DNA of 64,000 bases, taken from Dyadobacter sp. CY261 (GTDB lineage: Bacteria > Bacteroidota > Bacteroidia > Cytophagales > Spirosomataceae). The DNA is taken from positions 310,001-374,000 of the forward strand of contig NZ_JAKCPW010000005.1 in NCBI RefSeq assembly GCF_021440085.1, in the 5' to 3' direction. The translations under genes and the position numbers were made by a program. This document shows, piece by piece, positions 50,700-60,548 of the stretch. Under the pieces are notes generated by a model. It had not been told where the DNA came from. It saw only the letters and a program-made list of their open reading frames with translations, and searched no databases. Positions within the stretch are counted from its first letter, which is position 1; every line of letters begins with the position of its first letter.

Positions 50700-53600
50700 A
50701 TGAAAACCAAAGCGTTATCCTTCATCCTAGGTATTGTCCTGCTGGGATGTGCCTCTCAGCCATCCTCCCAAAACGCGTCGGTTAAAAGTACTTCTTCCAA
50801 AGGCGAAGCGAAGGCGCGTCGGCTGGAAATTCTATTTTTAGGCGACAAGGGCCATCACAAGCCCGCCGAACGTGTTCCGCAGATTATGGCGGCATTGGGT
50901 CCCAAAGGTTTCAACTTTACCTACACGGATAACCTCAATGACCTGAACCCCGAAACGCTCGCCAAATACGACGCGTTGATGCTGTATGCCAACTGGGACT
51001 CGATTGCGCCTCAGCAGGCAAAGTCGCTGCTCGACTATGTGGCCAGCGGAAAAGGTTTTATTCCAATCCACTGCGCATCTTACTGCTTCCGCAACAATGC
51101 AGATGTGGTGAAACTGATGGGCGGGCAATTCTGGCGCCATACCTGGGACACGATCCAGCCGGTTTGGACAAAGCCTGACCACCCCGCCATCGCAGGTGTG
51201 AAGCCATTCAAAACGGTGGATGAAACTTACCTGCATACATTGCTGCAACCGGACAACATCGTGCTCACGGAGCGTCTGATCCAGAAAGACCAGGAAAAAG
51301 ACCGTCCGGGACAGCAAAAAGAGCCTTATACCTGGGTGAGAACACATGGCAAAGGCCGCATTTTCTACACCGCTTACGGCCACGACGAACGCACCTGGGG
51401 TACGCAAGGTTTCCAGGACCTGATCGAGAAAGGGATCCTCTGGGCTGTGAACGACAATGCCCGCAAAGCATTGACTGCATTGGCTCCGAAGCCGTTCGAA
51501 TATCGCGCTGCAAAGCTTCCTAACTATGAGCAGCGCCCTGGCGAGCAAGTACAGCAGTTGCCCCTTTCACCGGAAGAATCTGTAAAGCACATTCAAATCC
51601 CGGTTGACTTTACATTGGACGTGTTCGCACACGAGCCCGACGTCATGCACCCGATCGCGATGACGTGGGATGAACGCGGCAGATTGTATGTGCTGATCAC
51701 CAAAGATTACCCCAACGAACGCAAGGACACCGGCGGTAGCGATTACATCCTGATCTGCGAAGACACGAATAACGACGGCAAGGCCGACAAATTCACGAAG
51801 TTTTCCGACGATCTGAGCATCCCGACCGGTTTGGCATTTGCCAATGGCGGTCTGGTGGTGTCGCAAGCACCGCATATGCTGTTTTTGCAGGATACCAATG
51901 GCGACGACAAGGCCGATGTGAAGAAAATCCTCTTCTCCGGCTTCGGCACAGGCGATACCCACGCGGGACCTTCGAACCTGCATTATGGCTTCGATAACTG
52001 GGTTTATGGCTCGGTAGGTTACTCCGGGTTCAAAGGTAAAGTCGGAAACAGCGAGCAGCTGGATTTCGGTCAGGCACTGTTCCGCTTCAAGCCGGATGGT
52101 TCGGATATGCAGATTGTTGCTAAAACTTCCAACAATACCTGGGGATTGGGCTTCAACGAAGCTGGTGACTTGTTCGGCTCCACTGCCAATAACTCGCACG
52201 GCTGGTACAGCGCCATTCCTAACCGCTATTTCGGGGCGAGCAAAGTCGACAACGGTAGCCGCAGTACCGATACGCACAAAGATATGCAGCCTATCACGCC
52301 AAAAGTGCGCCAGGTTGACGTATTCGGCGGTTTCACTGCCGCAGCAGGCCATAACTTCTACACCGCACGGGCTTATCCGAAACAATACTGGAACAAAGTT
52401 GCATTCGTCTCCGAACCTACGGGCCACATTCTGCACCAGAACGTAATGGTGAAAAAAGGCACCGATTTCGAAGATCAGCTGGGCTTTAACCTCCTCGCCG
52501 GAGCCGATGAATGGGTAGCACCCGTATTTGCTGAAGTAGGCCCGGACGGCGCCGTTTGGGTAGCCGACTGGTACAGCTACATTATCCAGCATAACCCGAC
52601 TCCAAAGGGATCTGAAAACGGAAAAGGGAATGCCTACGAAACGCCATTACGCGATTTCACCCACGGCCGCCTCTACCGCATCGGCTGGAAAAACGCTCCG
52701 AAATACACGCCGATTTCACTCAGCAAGACACGTCCCGACGAACTGGTTGCCACTTTGAAAAACAACAACATGCTATGGCGCCAGCACGCACAGCGCCTGT
52801 TGGTAGAACGCGGAAACAAGGACGTGGTTGCCAAGCTGGTGGAACTTGTTAAGGACAAATCAGTAGACGAAATCGGGCTCAATACCGCTGCCATCCACGC
52901 ATTGTGGACGCTGGAAGGCCTGAATGCGATCGGTGATGCGCAAGTCTTGCCAGTTGTGGTAGAAGCATTGAAACACCCATCGAACGACGTTCGCAAAACT
53001 GCCGTGCAGGTATTGCCGCGCACCGCTGCTTCCGGACAAGCATTGCTGGCAGCCGACGCATTGCACGACAAAGAGCCATTGGTTGTGCTGAATTCGCTGC
53101 TCGCATTCTCTGAAATTCCGTTCACGCCGGAGATCGAAACGGCTGTGCTCGCATTGCTGGATAATTATTCCAATGCAGAAGACCGCTGGATGCCGGACGC
53201 ATTTGCTGCGATCCTGAACTCACACGATGGAGCATTGCGTGAAAAATACCTCGCACAGCGCATTGCCAAAGCGGGTTCAACCGGTGCCGCTCAGCAAACG
53301 ACCGCTGCCCAAACCGTGGACCACTCAGCCATGAACCATGAAGGCCACGGCGCAAGCAAAGTGACCGTGCAGGGATCGGCAGAACTTGCCATTACCAACA
53401 TTACCATCGAGCCCAAAACACCTTACGTACGTGAATATGCCCGCGTCGTGATCGAGATTACGAACCAGGGAAGCGTGGCGGTAACGAAAGAGCAGGTGCC
53501 TGTCGTGAATGTAGGCGTAAGAAGCCGTTCTTTGAATACCAACTACATTAGCCGCCAACTGACCACCGGCATTGCGCCAGGCGAGACTGTGAAGCTCGTG

Positions 53601-54446
53601 GAAGGCAACAACGGCCCATGGAAAACTAACTTCGGTTTCTCTTCCGACGAAGCTGGCAAAGTTACGGTTACCGCGACGGTGGATGTGGACAATGTGGTTC
53701 CTGAAAAGGATGAGAACAAAAATAACACGCTCACCAAGACCTTCGAAGTGCGCCGCCTGGATCGCCTTTCAGACTTCGCGCTGGAACGTACCGTGCGTGG
53801 TTACACTTCGTATGCAAGCGGTGACGATGTTTTGAAACTGATCCAGACCTCGCAGTCACTCGATGCACAGGGACGCAATGCCATTATCAAAGGCGTGCTC
53901 GGCGCATGGAACCCGAAACGCAAGGAAACCCCAAACGACGAAGGCCGCAAACTGCTGGCCACTGTTAAAGGCACGATTTCGGACGATTTGAGCAGCCGCT
54001 ACACGACCTTGCTCGAATCCTATGGCATCAAAGAAGAAGTAGCAACCGACCCCAATGTGCAGATCGTGACGATCAAGGCGATTCGCGAGGAAATGAAGTT
54101 CAGCCTTACCGAATTTACCGCGGTAGCGGGCAAAACGGTTGAGCTCGTATTCGAAAACCCGGATGCGATGCAGCACAATGTTGTGGTTGGCCGACCCAAG
54201 TCGACCGAGATCATCGGCGCTGCTGCCGACAAGATGATCACCGCCAAAGACGGCGCAGAAAAGAATTACGTTCCCAATATCCCCCAGGTTGTGGCTGCGA
54301 CACCGCTCGTAAACCCTGGCCAGACTTTCCGCTTGAAATTTGTAGTACCGGATCAGATCGGAGACTATCCGTTTGTATGTACATTCCCCGGCCACTGGCG
54401 ACTGATGAACGGGGTAATGAAAGTTGTGAAGGAAAAAGGGTTATAA
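50700..54446 (+). CDS. ThuA / membrane-bound dehydrogenase / HEAT / CARDB / cupredoxin fusion lipoprotein
   Basis: A 1248-residue lipoprotein (lipobox VLLGC, Cys17). In order it holds a ThuA domain (about 45-265, FIPIHCASYCF, GGQFWRHTWD), a glucose-dehydrogenase-like propeller with Asp/Asn-rich loops (about 300-660, DTNNDGKADKF, DTNGDDKADV), HEAT-like repeats (about 690-850), a CARDB-like domain (about 900-1020) and a C-terminal type 1 copper domain (about 1130-1248). The copper ligands are visible as His in MQHNVVVG, Cys and His in FVCTFPGHW and Met in RLMNGVM. The related PVC-type proteins often end in a CxxCH cytochrome c; no CxxCH is present here. The open frame starts at 50589, but the lipoprotein signal at 50700 decides the start. 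Confidence 0.87.
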   Translation: MKTKALSFILGIVLLGCASQPSSQNASVKSTSSKGEAKARRLEILFLGDKGHHKPAERVPQIMAALGPKGFNFTYTDNLNDLNPETLAKYDALMLYANWDSIAPQQAKSLLDYVASGKGFIPIHCASYCFRNNADVVKLMGGQFWRHTWDTIQPVWTKPDHPAIAGVKPFKTVDETYLHTLLQPDNIVLTERLIQKDQEKDRPGQQKEPYTWVRTHGKGRIFYTAYGHDERTWGTQGFQDLIEKGILWAVNDNARKALTALAPKPFEYRAAKLPNYEQRPGEQVQQLPLSPEESVKHIQIPVDFTLDVFAHEPDVMHPIAMTWDERGRLYVLITKDYPNERKDTGGSDYILICEDTNNDGKADKFTKFSDDLSIPTGLAFANGGLVVSQAPHMLFLQDTNGDDKADVKKILFSGFGTGDTHAGPSNLHYGFDNWVYGSVGYSGFKGKVGNSEQLDFGQALFRFKPDGSDMQIVAKTSNNTWGLGFNEAGDLFGSTANNSHGWYSAIPNRYFGASKVDNGSRSTDTHKDMQPITPKVRQVDVFGGFTAAAGHNFYTARAYPKQYWNKVAFVSEPTGHILHQNVMVKKGTDFEDQLGFNLLAGADEWVAPVFAEVGPDGAVWVADWYSYIIQHNPTPKGSENGKGNAYETPLRDFTHGRLYRIGWKNAPKYTPISLSKTRPDELVATLKNNNMLWRQHAQRLLVERGNKDVVAKLVELVKDKSVDEIGLNTAAIHALWTLEGLNAIGDAQVLPVVVEALKHPSNDVRKTAVQVLPRTAASGQALLAADALHDKEPLVVLNSLLAFSEIPFTPEIETAVLALLDNYSNAEDRWMPDAFAAILNSHDGALREKYLAQRIAKAGSTGAAQQTTAAQTVDHSAMNHEGHGASKVTVQGSAELAITNITIEPKTPYVREYARVVIEITNQGSVAVTKEQVPVVNVGVRSRSLNTNYISRQLTTGIAPGETVKLVEGNNGPWKTNFGFSSDEAGKVTVTATVDVDNVVPEKDENKNNTLTKTFEVRRLDRLSDFALERTVRGYTSYASGDDVLKLIQTSQSLDAQGRNAIIKGVLGAWNPKRKETPNDEGRKLLATVKGTISDDLSSRYTTLLESYGIKEEVATDPNVQIVTIKAIREEMKFSLTEFTAVAGKTVELVFENPDAMQHNVVVGRPKSTEIIGAAADKMITAKDGAEKNYVPNIPQVVAATPLVNPGQTFRLKFVVPDQIGDYPFVCTFPGHWRLMNGVMKVVKEKGL

Positions 54447-54473
54447 TCCTGATTAACGTATAACAATTAGCGT

Positions 54474-54517
54474 TCAGATTCGCAGAGCATTTACTAGTGC
54501 ATTCTGCGAATCTGAAT
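54474..54517. repeat. Strong stem-loop TTCAGATTCGCAGA after the fusion gene
   Basis: Two perfect 14-bp arms, TTCAGATTCGCAGA and TCTGCGAATCTGAA, surround 16 bp with a further GCA/TGC pair. There is no T-run on the plus strand, so it is not a standard terminator; a dispersed palindromic element is the alternative. Confidence 0.6.
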
Positions 54518-54648
54518 TGCTGATTCTCCAAATCCTGGGCGCACAACCAAACCGCCGTGGATAATGTGGTATTCCACCGGTATGATGCGAAAGAGAATAG
54601 GCAGCGTGCGTAGGGCATTAATGAGTCATTCTGCCTTTATTTAATACT

Positions 54649-55521
54649 ATGAAAGTCGTACAATTCACCATTCCCGTTTCCCGCGAAAGTACAATTGTTG
54701 TTCAGGAGGAAAAGCTACCTCACTACTATCCGCATTTGCACCGCCACCGCGAGGTGCAAATCGAATGGGTGGTCGAAGGATCGGGAATCCTGGTGGCGGG
54801 GAATTACATGCAGCGGTTCGAGTCGGGCGACATTTATATCATCGGCGCTAACCAGTCGCATATTTTCAAGAATGACGAGTCGTACTTCAACTCTGACGAA
54901 CCGAGGCAAATCCATTCCGTATCTATTTTCTTCGATCCCAATTATTTGTCCCAGAATATCCTGAGCCTGCCGGAAATGGCCAACATCCGGAAGTTCGTCC
55001 ACGGTGTTCACAACGGCTTTCAGATTCCGGAAGAGGCGCGGGAAGGCATCCAAAGGATTATTTCTGAAATTATACACCATAAGGAGAGCCAGCGCGTCGC
55101 GGCGTTCATCAAACTGCTTTACCAATTTTCGACGACCCGCGACCTGAAACCGCTCGCGACGAGCAACAGCGAGCAGGTTATTTCGGAAGTAGAAGGTATC
55201 CGTATGGACCGCATTTTTCAATATCTCGTCACGAACTACAAACGCCACATCTCCCTGGCTGAAATCTCTGAAACCGCCAACCTCACACCCCAGGCATTCT
55301 GCCGCTATTTCAAAAAACATACGGACAAGACATTTGTGAGCTTCCTCAATGAAGTACGCATTAATGAAGCCTGCAAAATTATCCTCTCGGGCAAATTCGA
55401 CAGCTTTTCGGACATCTGCTACCAGACCGGCTTCGATCATGTAACGAACTTCAACCGCGTTTTCAAGAAGACTACCGGCATGTCGCCAGGAGAATATCAG
55501 AAGGGGTTCAGGGATATTTAA
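54649..55521 (+). CDS. AraC family regulator with cupin sensor domain
   Basis: A 290-residue transcription factor with a cupin (YYPHLHRHREVQIEWVVEGSG, FESGDIYIIGANQSHIF) and a C-terminal double helix-turn-helix (ISLAEISETANLTPQAFCRYFK and FSDICYQTGFDHVTNFNRVFKK). It is similar in plan to the product at 36191. It is 79 bp ahead of the 5-oxoprolinase gene on the same strand, so it may control that operon. Confidence 0.92.
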   Translation: MKVVQFTIPVSRESTIVVQEEKLPHYYPHLHRHREVQIEWVVEGSGILVAGNYMQRFESGDIYIIGANQSHIFKNDESYFNSDEPRQIHSVSIFFDPNYLSQNILSLPEMANIRKFVHGVHNGFQIPEEAREGIQRIISEIIHHKESQRVAAFIKLLYQFSTTRDLKPLATSNSEQVISEVEGIRMDRIFQYLVTNYKRHISLAEISETANLTPQAFCRYFKKHTDKTFVSFLNEVRINEACKIILSGKFDSFSDICYQTGFDHVTNFNRVFKKTTGMSPGEYQKGFRDI

Positions 55522-55600
55522 TTGGCATAAAATAGCCCTCAAAGCCCTGCAATTGGGTAAATTGGGAATTCTGCATTTTTATTGAAATAAACCCATCGTT

Positions 55601-58600
55601 TTGAAAAATACCCCTGCAAGCAACTGGCAAATCTGGATCGATACCGGCGGGACATTTACCGATTGCCTGGGCATCGACCCGGCCGGAAAGAAAACACGCA
55701 TTAAAGTACTCAGTTCCAGTTGTCTCCGCGGGAGAATTACGGAGAGGGCGGCCCCTTTTACCTATCATTTCGAAGCCGCATGGCCTTATGATGGCAGTCT
55801 TTTAGAAAACTATACATTCAAACTGGATGGCAACGGTATTACCAGTCGCATTACCCGCATCGACCAGCAACAGCACACGCTTACATTAGCCGATGACCTC
55901 CCATTTATGCACCCGGCTGATTTTGAAATTACTACCGGTGAAGAAGCGCCTATTCTCGCCGCGCGCTTACTGACTCAAACGCCGCTCGATCAGCCGCTTC
56001 CGCCGATCGCCATGCGGCTTGGCACAACCAAAGGCACGAATGCGTTGCTCGAACGCAAGGGCGCCAGGACATTACTGGTTGTTACAAAAGGTTTTAAAGA
56101 CCTCCTCTACATCGGTAACCAGCAACGGCCGTCGCTTTTTCAACTCGATATCCCCGAACCCAAACTGCTATACCACGAAGTTTTGGAAATCGACGAGCGG
56201 CTGGACGCGGACGGCAATGTGATCAATGCATTGAATTTATCCGACTTTGAGCCAAGCGAAACATCTACTGATTATAAGTCGGTAGCTATTTCGCTTTTAC
56301 ATTCTTACCGAAACGAGGAGCATGAAAAACTGGTAGCAGGCTGGTTATCAGAGCGTGGCGTCCGATATATTTCTACTTCTTCCGAGCTCTTCCCCTTCTC
56401 GCATTACCTGCGCAGGACGCAAACTGCCATCGTTAATGCCTATCTCGACCCGATTCTCGATCAATACCTGACCAATATCCGCAATACATTGAGCGGTGGC
56501 TCGCTACAAGTCATGACCAGCACAGGCAGCCTTTCGGAAATAAGCGGCTTCCGGGCCAAAGACAGCCTGCTTAGCGGACCGGCTGGCGGCATGGTAGCGG
56601 CGACCCACTTCGCGCAAAAACTCGGCTTTACAAAGGCCATCACCTTCGACATGGGCGGCACCAGCACCGATACCGCACTCATCGACGGCCTGCCCGAACT
56701 GAAATACACTACTGAAATCGACGGCATCGAGTTTCATAATCCTACGCTCGCCATCGAAACAGTGGCTGCGGGTGGCGGCTCCGTTTGCTGGTTTGATGGT
56801 TTTTCATTGCAAGCAGGTCCAGAAAGCGCGGGCGCTTCACCCGGCCCGGCCTGCTACGGTGCAGGCGGCCCGCTTACCATCACCGATGTAAATTTGCTGC
56901 TGGGTAAGCTGGAAACATCCAAATTCAGCATACCTATTAATCCTGACGCGGCTATTGCCCGACTGAAAGAGCTCCGCGACGCCATTATGGTCCAAACCGG
57001 CAATCAGTTAAGCTACGATGAGATTCTCATTGGGTTCGAACGCATTGCCAACGAGAAAATGGCCGATGCGATACGCAGGATTTCGGTTGAAAAGGGCATT
57101 AATCCCAATGCATTCGCACTGGTTACCTTTGGTGGAGCGGGTGGCTTACATGCTTGCCAACTAGCCGAATTGTTGGATATCAATACCGTTTTGCTCCCTT
57201 ACGACGGCGGGCTTTTCAGTGCGGCGGGAATCGGTGAAGCGTTGATCAGCACGATTGTTTCAAAACAAATTTTATCACCCTGGTCGCAGGCGTCGCAGTT
57301 TGTAGGTGAGTGGCTGGAAATTCTGGAAAAACAAGCGGTTGAAATTTTGATTCAGCAAGGCATAAATGCTTTTGAGACGGTTTTCTTTCGCGTTTATCTT
57401 CGTTTCGCGGGGCAGGAAAATTCCATTGAAATACCCTACTCCGGAAATACGACACTCCATGTATTCGAAGAAACCTATCGTTCGCAGTTTGGATATTATC
57501 CTGCCAATCCGGTTGTAGAACTTGAAAGTATCAAGCTCAAAGTACAGGAGCAAAACCCAGGCATTCAGTCATTCCCGATCCTAGAAAATGGTCAAAATGT
57601 ACTTGCTTCGGCTTACAACAAACCATTTTTGAATGACATAAACCTTCCCGAAACCGCCGTTTTCAAATGGGACGACCTACAAATCGGCGACAAACTGGAA
57701 GGGCCTTCCATTCTCCTCAACAATACCTCAACCACCTATCTCCCCAAGGGCTGGAAACTGATCATCCAGCATGGTCAGGATGCTATTGCCTGGAAAACGA
57801 AAACTGCGGACGCTAATGCCAGCCGGCAAAGTGACGAAGTTGCATTGGAGCTTTTCACCAACCGTTTCAAGGCTATCGCAGATGAAATGGGCGTGCAGTT
57901 ACAGCGGACGGCATTCTCGGTCAATGTGAAAGAGCGGCTCGATTTCTCCTGCGCATTGCTCGATGCCGACGGCGAACTGCTTGTAAATGCGCAGCATATT
58001 CCCGTGCACCTGGGCAGCATGGGCATTTGCGGGCGCCTCGTGCGAGAGGCTATTGCAATCGGTCCCGGAGATGTGGTGATCACAAACCACCCTCGTTATG
58101 GCGGCTCGCATTTGCCGGATATCACCCTGATCGCAGGTGTTTTCACGGACGAAGGGATTTGTGCCGGTTATGTCATCAACCGGGCCCATCATGCCGAAAT
58201 CGGAGGCAAAACGCCCGGTTCGATGCCGCCGGACGCTACTTGTCTGGCCGAAGAAGGCGTGGTTATCGTACCGCAATACCTGGTGAAGGGGGGTGAATTT
58301 CAATGGGACGCACTGCGGGAGTTGTTCACAGGCGGTCCTTATCCTACCCGGTCGTTCCTTTCGAATGAAGCGGACATTATCGCAGCGTTATCCGCATTGA
58401 AAAAAGGTAGTGCACAGTTGTTGAAACTGGTCGAAAATCATGGATTAGGAACTGTGAGGAAATATATGAGCCTACTGAAACAAATGGCTGCCTCTCAGCT
58501 CAGAAACGCGTTAGCGCCGTTACAGGGGCAAGTTTTTGAAGCTTCTGAAATGCTAGATGACTATCATCGGATTAGTGTAAAAATCACCATAGCCGATAAT

Positions 58601-59362
58601 AAGCAGATCTTTGACTTTACCGGCACATCCGGCGTCCATCCAAACAATCTGAATGCCAATATTTCGATCCTATATAGTGCCATTTTGTATGTTTTAAGGC
58701 TTTTAGTCAATAAGGATATTCCGCTGAATGACGGCTTAATGCAGGATGTAGAGATCAAACTCCCTGAAAACAGCTTGCTGCATCCTCAGTTCTCCGACGA
58801 CCCTTTGCAATGTCCGGCGGTCGTTGGTGGAAATACGGAAGTAAGCCAGCGGTTGGTGGACACTTTACTCAAAGCATTTAGCCTCGCAGCTTGTAGCCAG
58901 GGGACGATGAACAATTTCCTGTTCGGAAACGAGCAATTTGGCTATTATGAGACGATTGGTGGCGGAGCGGGTGCTGGCAACGGCTTTAATGGTCGCTCGG
59001 CGGTTCATCAGCACATGACCAACACGCGCATTACCGATGCTGAACAACTGGAACGGAAATATCCCGTTCGGTTGCTGGAATTCGGGATTCGACCTGGGTC
59101 GGGGGGCAGTGGTCGCTGGCGCGGTGGAGATGGGATTGTGCGGAAAGTGGAATTTTTAGCGCCGTTACATGTTACATTGCTTGGGCAGCACAGGCGGTTT
59201 GCGCCTTATGGAATGGCTGGCGGGAGCGACGGCGCTTGCGGGCGGCATTTGCTTGCCTCGAACGGATCTACAATTGAATTACCAGGGATTTACAGTCAGA
59301 AAGTGAATGCCGGAGATATTTTGACTATTGAAACTCCTGGCGGCGGCGGTTATGCTATTTAA
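55601..59362 (+). CDS. Fused 5-oxoprolinase / hydantoinase (HyuA-HyuB)
   Basis: A 1253-residue ATP-dependent amidohydrolase that opens 5-oxoproline (pyroglutamate) or hydantoins. The HyuA half (about 1-700) starts with DTGGTFTD (14-21) and has [40 protein letters not shown] and [17 protein letters not shown]. The HyuB half (about 755-1250) has [63 protein letters not shown] and [10 protein letters not shown]. Fused forms are typical of eukaryotic OPLAH and some bacteria. The start is TTG at 55601: an in-frame TGA lies at 55583 and no ATG or GTG follows it before the conserved region. The permease gene follows after 3 bp. Confidence 0.9.
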   Translation: MKNTPASNWQIWIDTGGTFTDCLGIDPAGKKTRIKVLSSSCLRGRITERAAPFTYHFEAAWPYDGSLLENYTFKLDGNGITSRITRIDQQQHTLTLADDLPFMHPADFEITTGEEAPILAARLLTQTPLDQPLPPIAMRLGTTKGTNALLERKGARTLLVVTKGFKDLLYIGNQQRPSLFQLDIPEPKLLYHEVLEIDERLDADGNVINALNLSDFEPSETSTDYKSVAISLLHSYRNEEHEKLVAGWLSERGVRYISTSSELFPFSHYLRRTQTAIVNAYLDPILDQYLTNIRNTLSGGSLQVMTSTGSLSEISGFRAKDSLLSGPAGGMVAATHFAQKLGFTKAITFDMGGTSTDTALIDGLPELKYTTEIDGIEFHNPTLAIETVAAGGGSVCWFDGFSLQAGPESAGASPGPACYGAGGPLTITDVNLLLGKLETSKFSIPINPDAAIARLKELRDAIMVQTGNQLSYDEILIGFERIANEKMADAIRRISVEKGINPNAFALVTFGGAGGLHACQLAELLDINTVLLPYDGGLFSAAGIGEALISTIVSKQILSPWSQASQFVGEWLEILEKQAVEILIQQGINAFETVFFRVYLRFAGQENSIEIPYSGNTTLHVFEETYRSQFGYYPANPVVELESIKLKVQEQNPGIQSFPILENGQNVLASAYNKPFLNDINLPETAVFKWDDLQIGDKLEGPSILLNNTSTTYLPKGWKLIIQHGQDAIAWKTKTADANASRQSDEVALELFTNRFKAIADEMGVQLQRTAFSVNVKERLDFSCALLDADGELLVNAQHIPVHLGSMGICGRLVREAIAIGPGDVVITNHPRYGGSHLPDITLIAGVFTDEGICAGYVINRAHHAEIGGKTPGSMPPDATCLAEEGVVIVPQYLVKGGEFQWDALRELFTGGPYPTRSFLSNEADIIAALSALKKGSAQLLKLVENHGLGTVRKYMSLLKQMAASQLRNALAPLQGQVFEASEMLDDYHRISVKITIADNKQIFDFTGTSGVHPNNLNANISILYSAILYVLRLLVNKDIPLNDGLMQDVEIKLPENSLLHPQFSDDPLQCPAVVGGNTEVSQRLVDTLLKAFSLAACSQGTMNNFLFGNEQFGYYETIGGGAGAGNGFNGRSAVHQHMTNTRITDAEQLERKYPVRLLEFGIRPGSGGSGRWRGGDGIVRKVEFLAPLHVTLLGQHRRFAPYGMAGGSDGACGRHLLASNGSTIELPGIYSQKVNAGDILTIETPGGGGYAI

Positions 59363-59365
59363 AAT

Positions 59366-60523
59366 ATGTCAAAAAATAAAAACGCTCTCTTAGGAGCTGC
59401 ATTTCTGATGGCCACCTCCGCGGTAGGGCCGGGTTTTCTCACGCAAACTACCGTTTTCACAGAAAAGCTGGCCAGCAGCTTCGGCTTCGTCATCCTGCTT
59501 TCCATCCTGATCGACCTGGCCGTCCAGTTCAATATCTGGCAGATTGTCACCGTCTCCGGTAGACGCGCCCAGGACCTCGCCAATGATCTTTTTCCCGGTC
59601 TCGGCTATTTACTGGCATTCCTCATTGTGGCTGGTGGGCTGGCATTCAACATCGGCAATGTGGCTGGTGCGGGATTGGGCATCGAAGCCATGACCGGCGT
59701 CAGCGTGGAAATCGGAGCGATTATTAGCGCTGCCATTGCCATCGCCATTTTCCTGTTCAAAGAAGCAGGAAAGGCCATGGACAGCTTCGCCAAAATCCTT
59801 GGCTTTATCATGATCGTCCTTATCCTCTACGTCGCATTCACTTCCCATCCGCCATTGGGAAGCGCTATACAGCACACCTTCATCCCCGAAAAATTCGACG
59901 CCATCGCGACCCTCACCCTTGTCGGCGGGACCGTAGGCGGCTATATCTCTTTCGCGGGCGCCCACCGCCTGCTCGATTCCGGCGTGCAAGGCGAAAATTC
60001 ATTGAAAGAGGTCAACCGCGGCGCATCCACCGGCATTCTCATTACCGCGCTGATCCGCTATCTGCTATTCCTGGCCACGCTGGGGATCGTCATTGCCGGA
60101 GTAAGCATTAACCCCGAAAACCCGGCCGCTTCGGTCTTTGAAAATGCTGCCGGAACGTTTGGTAAACAACTTTTTGGGCTCATGATCTGGGCGGCAGCCA
60201 TTACCTCGGTGGTTGGTGCGGCTTATACTTCTATTTCCTTTCTGAGGTCGTTTCATCCTTTTGTGGAAAAGTATCAGTCTTATTTTACCATTGTGTTTAT
60301 CCTCATTTCCCTCATTGTGTTCGTACTGGTCGGCCGGCCGGTAAAAGTGCTGGTGTTTGTGGGGACTTTGAATGGATTTGTGTTACCCATTGCATTGGCA
60401 ATACTCCTGGTCGCCAGCCGGAAACAGCGGTTAATGGGCAATTACAAACATTCCTTGTTGCTTCAAATAGCGGGCTGGGCCGTCGTGGCGATCCTCCTGA
60501 CAATGGGTTTTAATGTATTTTAA
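59366..60523 (+). CDS. NRAMP-fold permease without metal-binding motifs
   Basis: A 385-residue inner-membrane transporter with about eleven hydrophobic helices, of the NRAMP-related YcsG type. In true NRAMP metal transporters helix 1 holds DPGN and helix 6 holds MPH. Here the corresponding sites read GPGFLTQTT and AGAHRLLDSG, so the metal ligands are lost. The gene is 3 bp after the 5-oxoprolinase gene, as ycsG is near the oxoprolinase genes of Bacillus. Uptake of 5-oxoproline or a related compound is the inferred role. Confidence 0.88.
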   Translation: MSKNKNALLGAAFLMATSAVGPGFLTQTTVFTEKLASSFGFVILLSILIDLAVQFNIWQIVTVSGRRAQDLANDLFPGLGYLLAFLIVAGGLAFNIGNVAGAGLGIEAMTGVSVEIGAIISAAIAIAIFLFKEAGKAMDSFAKILGFIMIVLILYVAFTSHPPLGSAIQHTFIPEKFDAIATLTLVGGTVGGYISFAGAHRLLDSGVQGENSLKEVNRGASTGILITALIRYLLFLATLGIVIAGVSINPENPAASVFENAAGTFGKQLFGLMIWAAAITSVVGAAYTSISFLRSFHPFVEKYQSYFTIVFILISLIVFVLVGRPVKVLVFVGTLNGFVLPIALAILLVASRKQRLMGNYKHSLLLQIAGWAVVAILLTMGFNVF

Positions 60524-60548
60524 TTTTTGATTGGTTCTAATCCTTACA

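Noticed and set aside
53856-54395. Minus-strand frame of 179 codons inside the ThuA fusion gene
   Set aside because: It is an antisense shadow with no recognisable domain.
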